Assembly (NCBI GenBank): GCA_964597045.1
Contig: CAZQWE010000006.1
Location: 51,380 to 115,379 of the forward strand
Length of the DNA: 64,000 nt
Source of the DNA: UBA9655 sp964597045
GTDB taxonomy: Bacteria; Pseudomonadota; Alphaproteobacteria; UBA9655
Direction: 5' to 3'
Every line of letters begins with the position of its first letter. The first letter of the stretch is position 1. A program made the position numbers and the translations under genes. The notes under the pieces were generated by a model. The model did no database searches and was not told the origin of the DNA. It saw nothing but the letters and a program-made list of their open reading frames with translations. Positions 1 to 9,840 of this stretch are shown in pieces.

Positions 1-578
1 TTCATGGGTACGGATCGGATGGCCATGATTTGATTGAGCTTGGAAAAACCTGGGCTTCTCTTCTTCCTGACACACTATTTGTGGCCCCTCACGGCCCTAA
101 AATCTCTGAAGCCAATCCCGATGGAAAAGAGTGGTTTGGCCTGCGTGATTGGGATCCTCAACGGATTATCAAAGAAGTGCAATTACTGACACCCTCATTC
201 AACAGATATTTGGATGATTTGTTAAAAACCCATGACCTAGCCCCTAACAAGCTCGCTCTCGTTGGATTTTCTCAAGGAGCTATGCTGGCACTTCACATAG
301 GACTCCACCGTCCACAATGCGCAGGCGTCGTGGCTTATTCAGGTGCATTCTTATTTGACCCCGGAGAGCTTATGGTTGCAAGACCCCCGATTCTTCTTGT
401 TCATGGAACGGAAGATCAAGTGGTCCCCGTTAATTTTTCCCAACATGCTGAACAACATTTGAAAGCCCTGAATGTTCCCACAACCTATTCTGAACTTTCA
501 GGACTTCAGCATGGGATTGATGGCCGCGCCCTCGGTCTCGGTGGGGCTTTCTTAAAAGAGCATTTGTATGGGAAATAA
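1..578 (+). CDS. Phospholipase/carboxylesterase family hydrolase (5' truncated by window)
   Basis: Alpha/beta hydrolase of the small carboxylesterase/phospholipase family. The reading frame is open from the first bases of the window and begins in the family motif HGYGSDG, so the true start lies upstream; the TTG at 30 is not a start. The catalytic triad is visible: serine in GFSQGAM, aspartate in HGTEDQVVPV and histidine in GLQHGID. Members of this family are cytosolic serine esterases that hydrolyse short acyl esters. The stop is followed by about 140 bp before the TCA operon, so it is probably a separate transcription unit. The exact substrate cannot be told. Confidence 0.88.
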   Translation, partial: HGYGSDGHDLIELGKTWASLLPDTLFVAPHGPKISEANPDGKEWFGLRDWDPQRIIKEVQLLTPSFNRYLDDLLKTHDLAPNKLALVGFSQGAMLALHIGLHRPQCAGVVAYSGAFLFDPGELMVARPPILLVHGTEDQVVPVNFSQHAEQHLKALNVPTTYSELSGLQHGIDGRALGLGGAFLKEHLYGK

Positions 579-719
579 CTGTCGTTACAATGACAACAAA
601 AGCTTAATAATCTAGTAACTACTCTTGAGTTATCTTCATGTAAGTTTTGGCATAGGCAGACTTGTCGAACCTGACAAAACAGGTTAATAAGTTACGAATA
701 ATAAAAATGAGGGAATATC

Positions 720-1688
720 ATGATTAAGCCTAAGATATCACTTGTTGGTGCTGGACAAATCGGAGGAACGCTTGCTTATCTGATTGGTCTTAAAGAACTG
801 GGAGATGTGACCCTTATTGATATCATGGAAGGTATCCCTCAAGGAAAAGCTCTCGATATCGCTGAAGCCTCACCTGTTGAAGCCTATAATAATAGATACA
901 AAGGTTCCAATGATTTCAAGGATCTTGAAGGGTCAGATCTGGTTATTGTGACCGCTGGTATTCCTCGAAAACCAGGCATGAGCAGGGATGATCTTTTAGG
1001 CATCAATTCAAAAGTTATTCGTGATGTTGGGGCTGGTATTAAGAAACACTGCCCTCAAGCCTTTGTTATCGTAATTACAAACCCGCTTGATGTGATGGTG
1101 TGGGTCATGCGCGAAGCCACTGGCCTTCCTCACACCCGCGTTGTGGGAATGGCTGGGGTTCTCGACAGCTCTCGTTTCCGTTATTTTCTATCTCAAGAGT
1201 TTAACGTCTCCGTTGAAGAAATTTATGCGTCCGTCCTCGGCGGTCATGGGGATAGTATGGTGCCCCTCATTCGTTATTCAACGGTAGCTGGCATTCCTTT
1301 GCCTGACCTCATTAAAATGGGGTGGACAACAAAAGAACGTATTGACGCCATTGTTGAGCGAACCCGTCAAGGCGGAGGAGAAATCGTTAACCTTCTTAAA
1401 ACAGGTTCTGCCTTCTATGCCCCCGCATCCTCTGCAATTGCCATGGCTGAATCTTACTTAAAGGATCAGAAGCGCATCTTCCCGTGTGCGGCTAATCTGA
1501 ATGGAGAATATGGCATCAAAGATCTCTATGTTGGCGTTCCTGTTGTCATTGGAGAAAAAGGTGTTGAGCGGATTATTGAAATCGACCTTAACGCAGAAGA
1601 AAGAGCCATGTTTGACAAGTCCGCAAATGCTGTTCGTGAACTCATTCAAGCCGTTCAATCTCTTGATCAAAAGACAGGGGTTGCCTGA
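720..1688 (+). CDS. mdh: Malate dehydrogenase
   Basis: NAD-dependent malate dehydrogenase of the LDH-like type (322 aa), converting malate to oxaloacetate. The N-terminal nucleotide-binding loop GAGQIGG, the ITNPLD segment, the GMAGVLDSSRFR substrate-binding arginine region and the catalytic histidine motif GGHGDSM are all present. The start ATG is preceded by GAGGGAATATC. This is the first gene of a six-gene TCA operon; its TGA overlaps the sucC ATG in ATGA, which implies translational coupling. This gene order is typical of Alphaproteobacteria. Confidence 0.97.
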   Translation: MIKPKISLVGAGQIGGTLAYLIGLKELGDVTLIDIMEGIPQGKALDIAEASPVEAYNNRYKGSNDFKDLEGSDLVIVTAGIPRKPGMSRDDLLGINSKVIRDVGAGIKKHCPQAFVIVITNPLDVMVWVMREATGLPHTRVVGMAGVLDSSRFRYFLSQEFNVSVEEIYASVLGGHGDSMVPLIRYSTVAGIPLPDLIKMGWTTKERIDAIVERTRQGGGEIVNLLKTGSAFYAPASSAIAMAESYLKDQKRIFPCAANLNGEYGIKDLYVGVPVVIGEKGVERIIEIDLNAEERAMFDKSANAVRELIQAVQSLDQKTGVA

Positions 1689-2857
1689 TGAACATTCATG
1701 AATATCAAGCAAAAGCCCTCCTCAGTAAATATGGCGTTGCCGTCCTTCCGGGAGGTGTTGCTTTTACACCAGGTGAAGCAAAGGAAAAAGCAGAACTCTT
1801 AGACGGCCCCGTTTATGTTGTGAAAGCGCAAATCCACGCAGGTGGCCGCGGTAAAGGGGGCGGTGTCAAAATTGCTAAGTCTGTGGCAGAAGTGAACTCT
1901 TTGTCACAACAGATACTCGGCATGACGTTAATTACACCTCAAACTGGACCACAAGGAAAGCTTGTCAAAAAGGTTTATATTGAGCAAGGATGCAATATTG
2001 ATCATGAGTATTATTTTTCTCTGCTGATTGATCGAGCAACATCTCGTCTGACGTTTCTCGCCTCAACCGAAGGAGGAATGGATATAGAAGAAGTCGCCCA
2101 CTCCCATCCAGATAAAATCATCAGAGTGACCGTTGACCCCGCGACCGGATATCAAGCCTTTCATGGGCGCGAGCTTGCCTTTGGGTTGGGTCTCGTTGGT
2201 GATCAAATAAAGGAACTGTCAAAGTTTGCAAAAGCACTTTATGACGCTTTCATGGGGCTTGACGCAAGTCTGATTGAGATCAACCCACTTGTTAGCACGA
2301 AAGAAGGAAAGATCATCGCTTTAGACGCCAAGATGGGATTTGATGACAATGCCCTCTATCGTCATCCTGATGTTGATACCTTACGCGATCTGGACGAAGA
2401 AGATCCCGTTGAAAGAGAAGCGGCACAAACAGGGCTTTCCTATATTAAGCTCGACGGCAACATTGGCTGTATGGTGAATGGTGCGGGACTCGCAATGGCA
2501 ACTATGGATATCATTAAATATTATGGCGGAAGCCCGGCTAATTTCCTTGATGTGGGAGGGGGGGCCACCCGTGAACGGGTGACGGAAGCCTTTAAAATTA
2601 TTCTTTCTGATCATAATGTTAAGGGCGTTCTCGTGAATATCTTCGGTGGGATTATGCGCTGTGATATCATTGCCGAGGGCATTGTCGCCGCCGTTAAGGA
2701 AATTGATTTGAAAGTCCCTGTTGTTGTGCGTCTTGAAGGAACAAACGTTGGCCTCGGAAAAGAAATTCTTGCAAAATCTGGCCTTCAGATCATCCCTCAA
2801 GATGATTTTTCTGAAGCCGCTGAACGCATCGTTAAAGAAGTAAAGGGAGGCAAATAA
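1688..2857 (+). CDS. sucC: Succinyl-CoA synthetase, beta subunit
   Basis: Beta subunit (389 aa, usual length) of ADP-forming succinyl-CoA synthetase. It provides the ATP-grasp fold that binds nucleotide. The start MNIHEYQAK is characteristic of the family, followed by the ATP-grasp lysine region and the conserved glycine-rich GGGRGKGGGVK-like segment near residue 50. The C-terminal CoA-ligase domain carries VNIFGGIMRCD. It overlaps mdh by 1 bp at its start and sucD by 1 bp at its end, so the complex is made from coupled cistrons. Confidence 0.97.
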   Translation: MNIHEYQAKALLSKYGVAVLPGGVAFTPGEAKEKAELLDGPVYVVKAQIHAGGRGKGGGVKIAKSVAEVNSLSQQILGMTLITPQTGPQGKLVKKVYIEQGCNIDHEYYFSLLIDRATSRLTFLASTEGGMDIEEVAHSHPDKIIRVTVDPATGYQAFHGRELAFGLGLVGDQIKELSKFAKALYDAFMGLDASLIEINPLVSTKEGKIIALDAKMGFDDNALYRHPDVDTLRDLDEEDPVEREAAQTGLSYIKLDGNIGCMVNGAGLAMATMDIIKYYGGSPANFLDVGGGATRERVTEAFKIILSDHNVKGVLVNIFGGIMRCDIIAEGIVAAVKEIDLKVPVVVRLEGTNVGLGKEILAKSGLQIIPQDDFSEAAERIVKEVKGGK

Positions 2858-3759
2858 TGTCCGTACTTGTGAATGCTTCCACAAAAGTTATTTGTCAGGG
2901 CTTTACCGGATCCCAAGGAACGTTTCACTCGGAACAAGCCATTGAATATGGAACGAAAATGGTGGGGGGTGTCACTCCAGGTAAAGGTGGAACCCAGCAC
3001 TTAGATCTTCCCGTCTTTGATACGGTTCAAGAAGCGGTTACCAAAACGGGAGCCACAGCTTCAGTTATCTACGTTCCCGCTCCCTTTGCAGCGGATGCCA
3101 TCTTGGAGGCCATTGAAGCCAAACTTGCCCTTGTGATCTGCATCACGGAAGGCATTCCGATCCTTGATATGATGCGTGTAAAACGGGCTTTATCTGGCTC
3201 AAGCACTCGCCTTATAGGACCTAACTGCCCCGGCGTCATTACGCCAGATGAATGCAAAATCGGTATTATGCCAGGCTTTATTCACCGAAAAGGACGGGTT
3301 GGTGTTGTCTCGCGTTCAGGAACGTTAACGTATGAAGCCGTTGCCCAAACGACGGCCGTTGGACTCGGGCAATCCACATGCATTGGCATTGGTGGTGATC
3401 CTATTGCTGGCACAAGCTTTATCGATTGTCTTGAACTCTTTCACAATGATCCTGATACGGACTCCATTGTTATGATCGGAGAAATTGGGGGAACTGCTGA
3501 GGAAGAGGCCGCAAAGTTCATCAAATCTCTAAAGAACCCAAAGCCTATAGTCAGCTTTATCGCTGGTATGACGGCTCCTCCGGGTCGTAGAATGGGTCAC
3601 GCAGGTGCAGTTATTTCAGGTTCCCAAGGTGGGGCTCAAGATAAAATAGAAACCCTGAGAAGTGCTGGCGTCGTGGTTGCAGAATCACCAGCAAAGATTG
3701 GAGAAACATTGCATGACGTTCTCAAAAATCGTACCTCAACAAAAACAGCTAAAGGATAA
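2857..3759 (+). CDS. sucD: Succinyl-CoA synthetase, alpha subunit
   Basis: Alpha subunit (300 aa) of succinyl-CoA synthetase. It carries the CoA-binding domain (GFTGSQGTFHSEQA near the N-terminus) and the phospho-histidine loop RRMGHAGAVISG, whose histidine carries the phosphate during catalysis. The GPNCPGVITP motif is intact. The stop lies 4 bp upstream of the sucA GTG start, keeping the operon tight. Confidence 0.97.
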   Translation: MSVLVNASTKVICQGFTGSQGTFHSEQAIEYGTKMVGGVTPGKGGTQHLDLPVFDTVQEAVTKTGATASVIYVPAPFAADAILEAIEAKLALVICITEGIPILDMMRVKRALSGSSTRLIGPNCPGVITPDECKIGIMPGFIHRKGRVGVVSRSGTLTYEAVAQTTAVGLGQSTCIGIGGDPIAGTSFIDCLELFHNDPDTDSIVMIGEIGGTAEEEAAKFIKSLKNPKPIVSFIAGMTAPPGRRMGHAGAVISGSQGGAQDKIETLRSAGVVVAESPAKIGETLHDVLKNRTSTKTAKG

Positions 3760-3763
3760 GACA

Positions 3764-6631
3764 GTGTCAATCACACATTCGCAGTGGACAGATGAATCAC
3801 GTTCTTTTCTGACTGGCGACAATGCTCTCTATGTTGCCCAACTTTATTCGTCTTATTTGTCTGACCCCGCATCGATTAGTCAGGATTGGCAACAGTATTT
3901 TTCATCCCTCGGGGATGGGGAGATGGCTATTCTCCAAGAGATTTTAGGCCCAACCTGGGCAGAAAGGGACGTCCCTCATTCTATCCCACAAAGGGCGGAA
4001 TCTCTTCCTAATGAAACCTCTCCTGATGCTGTGAAAGATGCGATCTTAGACTCAATTCGAGCCATTATGCTCATCCGAGCTTATCGCGCTCGAGGTCACA
4101 TGATCGCCAAGCTTGATCCACTTAACCTAACCCATAATGAATACTTGGCCGAGCTTGATCCTAAAACCTATGGTTTTACGGAAGCTGATTATGATCGTCC
4201 GATCTTTATCTATGATGTTTTGGGTCTGACTTATGCGACATTACGCCTGATCCTTGCTCGTCTCCGTCAAGCCTATTGTGGAACTATCGGTGTTGAATTT
4301 TTGCACATTCAAGATCCTGAAAAGAAACTCTGGCTTCAAAAGCGTATAGAAGGCGAAGGAGAAAGAGGGATAGGAGAGCCCATAAAGGATATCAAGTGGA
4401 AAACCCGCATCCTTTCTGAATTGACCCGAGCCGAAGTGTTTGAGCAGTTTCTTCACACAAAGTATCCTGCAGCCAAAAGATTCGGTCTTGATGGCGCTGA
4501 AAGCCTCATTCCTGGACTGGAGGAAATGCTTCAAACATCAGCTGCCCTGGGTGTCAAAGAGGTTGTCCTGGGAATGGCTCATCGAGGTCGTATCAATGTC
4601 TTAGCGAATACCCTTAATAAACCCTATCTATCGATCTTTTCTGAGTTTCAAGGGCAAAGCCCTCTTCCCAATCAAGTTCAAGGTTCAGGAGATGTGAAAT
4701 ATCACCAAGGAACATCAACGGACCGTGAATTTGATGGACGAAAAATGCATCTTTCCTTAACAGCCAATCCTTCTCATTTGGAAGCCGTTGATCCGATTGT
4801 TGTGGGGAAAGTCCGGGCAAAACAAATGCAATATAATGATGAGGACAGGAAACTCGTTATGGGTCTTCTTCTTCATGGAGATGCAGCTTTTGCAGGTCAA
4901 GGAATTGTGGCAGAAACCTTTATGCTCTCTCAACTTCATGGATACCAAACGGGAGGCACGTATCATATTGTCATTAATAACCAAATTGGGTTTACAACAA
5001 GCCCAGCGTTTGCAAGATCCTCCGCTCAAAGTACTGATCTTGCTATGGTTGTCCAAGCTCCCATTTTCCATGTGAATGGGGATGATCCTGAAGCCGTTGT
5101 CAAAGTGATGCGACTTGCCGCTGAATATCGTCATATCTTTAACTCAGATGTTGTTGTAGACCTTGTCTGCTACAGGCGATATGGACATAACGAAGTTGAT
5201 GAACCGATGTTTACCCAGCCAGTGATGTACAGAACAATTGGTGCTCATGAAACAATAAGGGAAATTTATACACATAAGCTTATTGATGAAGGTTCTATAA
5301 CGGAAGATGAAGCGTCATCCATTCGCAAATCTATCAATAAGGAATTACAAGATAATTTTACAGCAACAGCATCTTTCAAACCTGAAAAAGCTGATTGGCT
5401 CGAAGGAAAATGGCAAGGGTTCTCAGCAAAAAGCGAAAATGAAAATCACACCAATACGGGTGTCTCCCGACAAGATCTTTTGAAAGTAGGTAAAGCACTC
5501 AGTGAAGTTCCCAAAGACTTTCATCTTCATTCGAAACTTAAGAAATTTCTTTCAAACCGAAAAGAGATGGTTGAAGGCAAAATGCCCATTGATTGGTCCA
5601 CAGGGGAAGCCCTGGCTTATGGTTCTTTGGTCCTTGAAGGGCATATGGTGCGCCTAAGCGGTCAAGATAGCGGTCGAGGAACATTTAGCCAACGTCATGC
5701 TGTCCTCCGTGATCAGGAAACAGATAAAAGGTATATCTCACTGAAATATGTTTCTCCTGACCAAGCTCCTTTTGAAGTATGGGATAGCCCTCTTGCGGAA
5801 GCTTCTGTCCTTGGTTTTGAAATTGGGTTTAGCCTAGCTGAGCCTCGTGCTCTTGTGCTTTGGGAAGCTCAATTTGGCGATTTCGCGAATGGCGCACAAG
5901 TGATGGTTGATCAATTCATCTCTTCAGGAGAAACCAAGTGGCTTCGTATGTGCGGCGTTTGCATGCTTCTCCCCCATGGATATGAAGGTCAAGGACCTGA
6001 GCATTCCTCAGCACGTTTTGAAAGATATTTGCAACTTTGCGCTGAAGACAACATGCAAGTTGTCTACTGTTCCACACCTGCTAACTTCTTTCATGTCTTA
6101 AGACGACAGGTACATCGGAATTTCAGAAAACCCCTCATTGCCATGACGCCTAAGTCCTTACTGCGTCACAAACTGGCCGTATCGACAATTGAAGATTTTG
6201 AAACATCAACCCATTTTCAGGAAGTCATACCTGATACACTGAAACCCTCAGAAGATATTTCACGTATCATTTTGTGTTCAGGTAAAGTTTATTACGATCT
6301 GCTGGAAAAAAGAACGGAAGAAAAGATTAAGAATGTAGCTCTTATCCGACTTGAACAGTTCTATCCTTTTCCCCATGAACACTTGATGGAAGTCTTAAAA
6401 CCCTACAAAAATGCAGAACTGATTTGGTGCCAAGAAGAGCCCATGAATATGGGAGGGTGGACTTTCCTTGATCGCAAGTTAGAAGGTGTGCTAAGTGAAA
6501 TAGGAATAAAAGCGAAAAGACCAAATTATGTTGGACGTCCAGAGGCAGCGTCACCAGCAACCGGGCTTCTCAGCCGTCATGAATTTGAGCAAAATCTGCT
6601 TGTTAGTCAAGCTCTTAACCTTGTGAAGTGA
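3764..6631 (+). CDS. sucA: 2-oxoglutarate dehydrogenase E1 component
   Basis: Thiamine-diphosphate-dependent E1 subunit (955 aa) of the 2-oxoglutarate dehydrogenase complex. The open frame reaches back to 3662 inside sucD, but the likely start is GTG at 3764. It sits just after AAAGGATAAG and the sucD stop and gives the usual N-terminus, with the early motif for E2 binding (LYVAQLYSSYL...QDWQQYF). The TPP-binding region (HVNGDDPEAV), the HRGRINVL motif and the SGRGTFSQRH active-site segment are all present. It feeds succinyl groups to SucB, encoded 9 bp downstream. Confidence 0.96.
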   Translation: MSITHSQWTDESRSFLTGDNALYVAQLYSSYLSDPASISQDWQQYFSSLGDGEMAILQEILGPTWAERDVPHSIPQRAESLPNETSPDAVKDAILDSIRAIMLIRAYRARGHMIAKLDPLNLTHNEYLAELDPKTYGFTEADYDRPIFIYDVLGLTYATLRLILARLRQAYCGTIGVEFLHIQDPEKKLWLQKRIEGEGERGIGEPIKDIKWKTRILSELTRAEVFEQFLHTKYPAAKRFGLDGAESLIPGLEEMLQTSAALGVKEVVLGMAHRGRINVLANTLNKPYLSIFSEFQGQSPLPNQVQGSGDVKYHQGTSTDREFDGRKMHLSLTANPSHLEAVDPIVVGKVRAKQMQYNDEDRKLVMGLLLHGDAAFAGQGIVAETFMLSQLHGYQTGGTYHIVINNQIGFTTSPAFARSSAQSTDLAMVVQAPIFHVNGDDPEAVVKVMRLAAEYRHIFNSDVVVDLVCYRRYGHNEVDEPMFTQPVMYRTIGAHETIREIYTHKLIDEGSITEDEASSIRKSINKELQDNFTATASFKPEKADWLEGKWQGFSAKSENENHTNTGVSRQDLLKVGKALSEVPKDFHLHSKLKKFLSNRKEMVEGKMPIDWSTGEALAYGSLVLEGHMVRLSGQDSGRGTFSQRHAVLRDQETDKRYISLKYVSPDQAPFEVWDSPLAEASVLGFEIGFSLAEPRALVLWEAQFGDFANGAQVMVDQFISSGETKWLRMCGVCMLLPHGYEGQGPEHSSARFERYLQLCAEDNMQVVYCSTPANFFHVLRRQVHRNFRKPLIAMTPKSLLRHKLAVSTIEDFETSTHFQEVIPDTLKPSEDISRIILCSGKVYYDLLEKRTEEKIKNVALIRLEQFYPFPHEHLMEVLKPYKNAELIWCQEEPMNMGGWTFLDRKLEGVLSEIGIKAKRPNYVGRPEAASPATGLLSRHEFEQNLLVSQALNLVK

Positions 6632-6640
6632 GATAAAAAT

Positions 6641-7816
6641 ATGAATAATACAACTTCAAGAGATGTCATTGTCCCCACTATGGGAGAGTCCATTACAGAG
6701 GCAACTATAGCCAAATGGTTAAAAAATAAAGGGGATGCAGTAGCACTGGATGAACCCCTTGTTGAGCTCGAGACAGACAAAGTGACTCTTGAAGTGAGTG
6801 CACCAGCTGCTGGCATACTCGCCGAAGTCCTTGTAAAAGAAGGGGACACCGTTGAAGTGGGAGCCATCATTGGACGTGTGACTCAAGGTGAATCACCTCC
6901 TCCTAAAAAGGAAGAGCCAAAGAAGGAAGAAGTCCAAGTAAAACCGGCGGTTGTTGAAACACCAAAAGTAACAGAAGCAATTCCTTTATCACCCGCAGTT
7001 AGGAAGTTGGCTACGGAAAATCAGATCACACCTGAAAAAGTTCAAGGAACAGGGAAGGACGGTCGGATCACGAAAGGTGATGTGCTTACTTATATTGCAG
7101 AGCCTCAAAAAACTGAGGCTCGAGTTGAGAGAGTGAGAATGAGCCGCCTCCGTCAAAGAATCGCTGAAAGGCTGAAAGAAGCTCAAAATACAGCAGCCAT
7201 ACTCACAACTTTTAATGAAGCAGATATGACCAACATTATGGATCTCAGGTCTCAGCTTAAGGATTCTTTTGAGAAACGTCACGGCGTTAAGCTGGGCTTT
7301 ATGTCCTTTTTTGTAAAGGCTTGTATCGTCGCTCTCAAGGAAATTCCTGCCGTAAATGCTGAAATTGATGGAGATGAACTCGTTTATAAAAACTACTATG
7401 ACATTGGTGTCGCGGTTGGAACTCCTCAAGGGCTTGTTGTTCCAGTTGTGAGAGATGCTGACAAAAAATCATTCTCAGACATTGAAAAGGATGTTGCAAA
7501 CCTTGGTCAAAAGGCAAGAGACGGTAAACTCTCGATGGATGATCTCACAGGAGGAACCTTTACCATATCGAATGGAGGAATCTATGGATCCCTCATGTCC
7601 ACACCTATTCTGAACCCACCCCAGTCAGGTATTTTAGGAATGCATAAAATTCAAGAAAGACCTGTTGCTGTTGGGGGGCAGGTTGTTATTAGACCAATGA
7701 TGTACCTTGCCTTGTCCTATGACCATCGGATCATTGATGGAAAGGAAGCCGTGACATTTCTTGTACGCGTAAAGGAATGCCTCGAAAATCCAGAACGTAT
7801 TCTTTTAGGTATGTAA
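6641..7816 (+). CDS. sucB: Dihydrolipoamide succinyltransferase (E2)
   Basis: E2 core of the 2-oxoglutarate dehydrogenase complex (391 aa). Three domains are visible. The lipoyl domain (about 7-85) has its lipoylated lysine in ETDKVTLEV, residue 47. A charged linker leads to a peripheral subunit-binding domain (about 117-152, LSPAVRKLATE to GRITKGDV). The catalytic acyltransferase domain ends with the histidine motif SYDHRIIDGKEAV. It transfers succinyl to CoA. The gene lies between sucA and lpdA, with only 1 bp to lpdA. Confidence 0.97.
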   Translation: MNNTTSRDVIVPTMGESITEATIAKWLKNKGDAVALDEPLVELETDKVTLEVSAPAAGILAEVLVKEGDTVEVGAIIGRVTQGESPPPKKEEPKKEEVQVKPAVVETPKVTEAIPLSPAVRKLATENQITPEKVQGTGKDGRITKGDVLTYIAEPQKTEARVERVRMSRLRQRIAERLKEAQNTAAILTTFNEADMTNIMDLRSQLKDSFEKRHGVKLGFMSFFVKACIVALKEIPAVNAEIDGDELVYKNYYDIGVAVGTPQGLVVPVVRDADKKSFSDIEKDVANLGQKARDGKLSMDDLTGGTFTISNGGIYGSLMSTPILNPPQSGILGMHKIQERPVAVGGQVVIRPMMYLALSYDHRIIDGKEAVTFLVRVKECLENPERILLGM

Positions 7817-7817
7817 C

Positions 7818-9191
7818 ATGGCAGAAAAGTCAGTCGATCTCATTGTTATAGGCGCTGGCCCCGGGGGATATGTTGCTGCGATTCGCGCGGCACAACTGGG
7901 GATGACTGTTGCCTGTGTTGAGAAAGGACCCACCCTTGGGGGGACCTGCTTGAATATTGGCTGTATACCGTCAAAAGCCTTGCTCGAGTCTTCCCATAAA
8001 TATGTCGAGGCAAGCCATTGGCAAGATTTCGGGATTAATGTGGGGAAGATTTCCCTTGATCTTCAGAAGATGATGGAGCGCAAGTCCAAAGTGGTGGAGC
8101 AACTCACTCACGGTGTTGATTTCCTCTTTAAGAAAAATAAGATTACACGCCTTACTGGGCTTGCAACCATCCTTTCTCCTACTGAGGTGAGGGTTGAAAA
8201 GGATGTTTGGAAGACGAAACGGATATTGATTGCGACAGGATCCGACAGCGCCTCTCTTCCCGGTATCAACATTGATGAGAAGAAGGTTGTCTCTTCAACA
8301 GGCGCCCTTTCACTTAGCAAAGTTCCTGAAAGGATGGTCGTTGTTGGGGGTGGATACATTGGCCTTGAGATGGGATCCGTCTGGCAACGTTTGGGCTCTA
8401 AAGTAACGGTTGTTGAGTTCATGGATCGTATTGTTCCTGCGATGGATCTTGAAACAGGAAAAGCCCTGCAAAAAGCTCTTGCAAAACAAGGGATTGAATT
8501 TAAGCTTTCGACGAAAGTTAAAAGCATTAAAGAGCAAAAAAATGGGCTTGCTGTTGACGTTGAATCTGAAATCATTGAAACAGATGTGGTGCTGATTTCA
8601 ACAGGACGTAAGCCATACACTGAAGGCCTTGGTCTTGATAAGGTTGGCGTTGAAGTTGATCAAAGAGGATTCATAAAAGTTAATCAGCATTTTGAGACAT
8701 CTGTCAAAGGCATCTATGCGATTGGAGATGTTATCCCTGGACCCATGCTTGCTCATAAGGCTGAAGAAGAAGGCATTGCGGCTGTTGAACTTATGGCGGG
8801 ACAAGCAGGGCACGTGAACTATGGAGCCATTCCAGCGGTGGTGTATACAAATCCTGAGGTCGCAACCGTAGGAAAGACTGAGGAAGAACTCAAGGGAGAA
8901 GGCCGGAACTATAAGGTTGGCAAGTTTCCTTTCCAAGCCAACGCCCGCGCAAAAGCGATGGGAGAGACGGAAGGTTTTGTGAAGATATTAGCTGATGCCA
9001 CGACAGACCAGGTTTTGGGCGCTCACATCATTGGCCCTGATGCTGGAACCCTGATTGCAGAAGTCACATTAGGGATGGAGTTCTCAGCCTCCTCAGAAGA
9101 TATCGCCAGGACCTGCCACGCCCACCCCACACTCAATGAAACCGTAAAGGAAGCCGCCTTAGCTGTTGAGGATAGGGCGATACACGTTTAG
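7818..9191 (+). CDS. lpdA: Dihydrolipoamide dehydrogenase (E3)
   Basis: FAD-dependent pyridine nucleotide-disulfide oxidoreductase (457 aa) that reoxidises the lipoyl groups of E2. The FAD-binding motif GAGPGGYVA is at the N-terminus. The redox disulfide is in GGTCLNIGCIPSKAL (Cys44, Cys49). The NAD-binding VVGGGYIGLEMG and the C-terminal catalytic histidine in HAHPTLNETV are present. It is the last gene of the operon, so it is most likely dedicated to the 2-oxoglutarate complex, although it may also serve pyruvate dehydrogenase. Confidence 0.97.
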   Translation: MAEKSVDLIVIGAGPGGYVAAIRAAQLGMTVACVEKGPTLGGTCLNIGCIPSKALLESSHKYVEASHWQDFGINVGKISLDLQKMMERKSKVVEQLTHGVDFLFKKNKITRLTGLATILSPTEVRVEKDVWKTKRILIATGSDSASLPGINIDEKKVVSSTGALSLSKVPERMVVVGGGYIGLEMGSVWQRLGSKVTVVEFMDRIVPAMDLETGKALQKALAKQGIEFKLSTKVKSIKEQKNGLAVDVESEIIETDVVLISTGRKPYTEGLGLDKVGVEVDQRGFIKVNQHFETSVKGIYAIGDVIPGPMLAHKAEEEGIAAVELMAGQAGHVNYGAIPAVVYTNPEVATVGKTEEELKGEGRNYKVGKFPFQANARAKAMGETEGFVKILADATTDQVLGAHIIGPDAGTLIAEVTLGMEFSASSEDIARTCHAHPTLNETVKEAALAVEDRAIHV

Positions 9192-9203
9192 CTCAACCAA
9201 CCG

Positions 9204-9356
9204 GCGTCATCCTCGAACCCTACCGACCGGCGCAGCCACCTAGGAGGGTATCGGGGACCCAGGACACCAATTCATTGCGTAAGCAATGTAATGATTCCTA
9301 CTTTTCTTCGAAAAGATTTGTTTGCCCTGGATCCCCGCTTTCGCGAGGATGACGCC
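9204..9356. repeat. Intergenic inverted-repeat element, copy A (degenerate left arm)
   Basis: It begins GGCGTCATCCTCG and ends with the arm at 9325-9356 (CCCTGGATCCCCG, then CGAGGATGACGCC). Between the arms are two small hairpins: CATTGC-gtaa-GCAATG at 9273-9288 and CTTTTC-ttc-GAAAAG at 9301-9315. The architecture is the same as the copy at 43238-43358, but the stems differ in sequence. A 63-codon minus-strand frame that crosses the element (9240-9431) is repeat-derived and is not called as a gene. Confidence 0.75.
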
Positions 9357-9453
9357 CGTTGATTTAACAATAACGCATTTGGACTCAACCCACAGATTCA
9401 ACCCTTCGAGGACCCACGGCCAATACCTCATCCCGAAGGGATAAAAAAACTAA

Positions 9454-9840
9454 TTACTTTCGTATACTAATAACCTTCACATCATATTTTAATTTCGTCC
9501 AAATTTTATCAGCGGTAAGTATAGGAAGCCTACGTTCATTGCCTAAAGCTAAACAAGCTCTATCCCCCAACGATAATCCAAGTGACTTTGTCAGTAATCT
9601 TAATCTACCTGCTTCATAGGCTTGCTTTGCAGTAAAGGGGACAATAACAGGAATAAGTTCATTGAGGATTTCTTGGCATTCATCATAGGGAAATCCAACT
9701 GAGGTTAATACAGCCGTACATTCAGACACATTGACCGTAGACATCACTGACATATGCAGATGCTTTTCGACTTCTTCACTGCCTTCTTCTTTATTGATTA
9801 ACGCCAAAAGCGCTGAAGCATCTAACACATAATTAGTCAT
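9454..9840 (-). CDS. PIN-domain toxin, VapC type
   Basis: PIN-domain ribonuclease (128 aa). The four acidic metal-binding residues expected for VapC toxins can be placed at Asp7 (VLDASALLAL), Glu40 (NVSECTA), Asp93 (LGDRACLAL) and Asp111 (LTADKIW). VapC toxins cleave tRNA or rRNA when freed from their antitoxin. The start overlaps the end of the upstream antitoxin gene by 8 bp, the usual antitoxin-first order. The target RNA cannot be predicted from sequence. Confidence 0.88.
   Translation of the reverse strand: MTNYVLDASALLALINKEEGSEEVEKHLHMSVMSTVNVSECTAVLTSVGFPYDECQEILNELIPVIVPFTAKQAYEAGRLRLLTKSLGLSLGDRACLALGNERRLPILTADKIWTKLKYDVKVISIRK

Noticed and set aside
668..685. AACCTG-acaaaa-CAGGTT hairpin before mdh as a riboswitch
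   Set aside because: Only 6 bp, no conserved core; too weak to call.
1458..1712. Short frames over mdh and other conserved genes
   Set aside because: Shadow frames of clearly identified enzymes.
3662..3763. Longer sucA start inside sucD
   Set aside because: It overlaps sucD by 98 bp and gives an unusual leader; GTG 3764 has an RBS and matches the family.
9240..9431. 63-codon minus-strand frame with AKAGIQ-like text
   Set aside because: It lies wholly in the inverted-repeat element; such frames are created by the repeat and appear in other copies.
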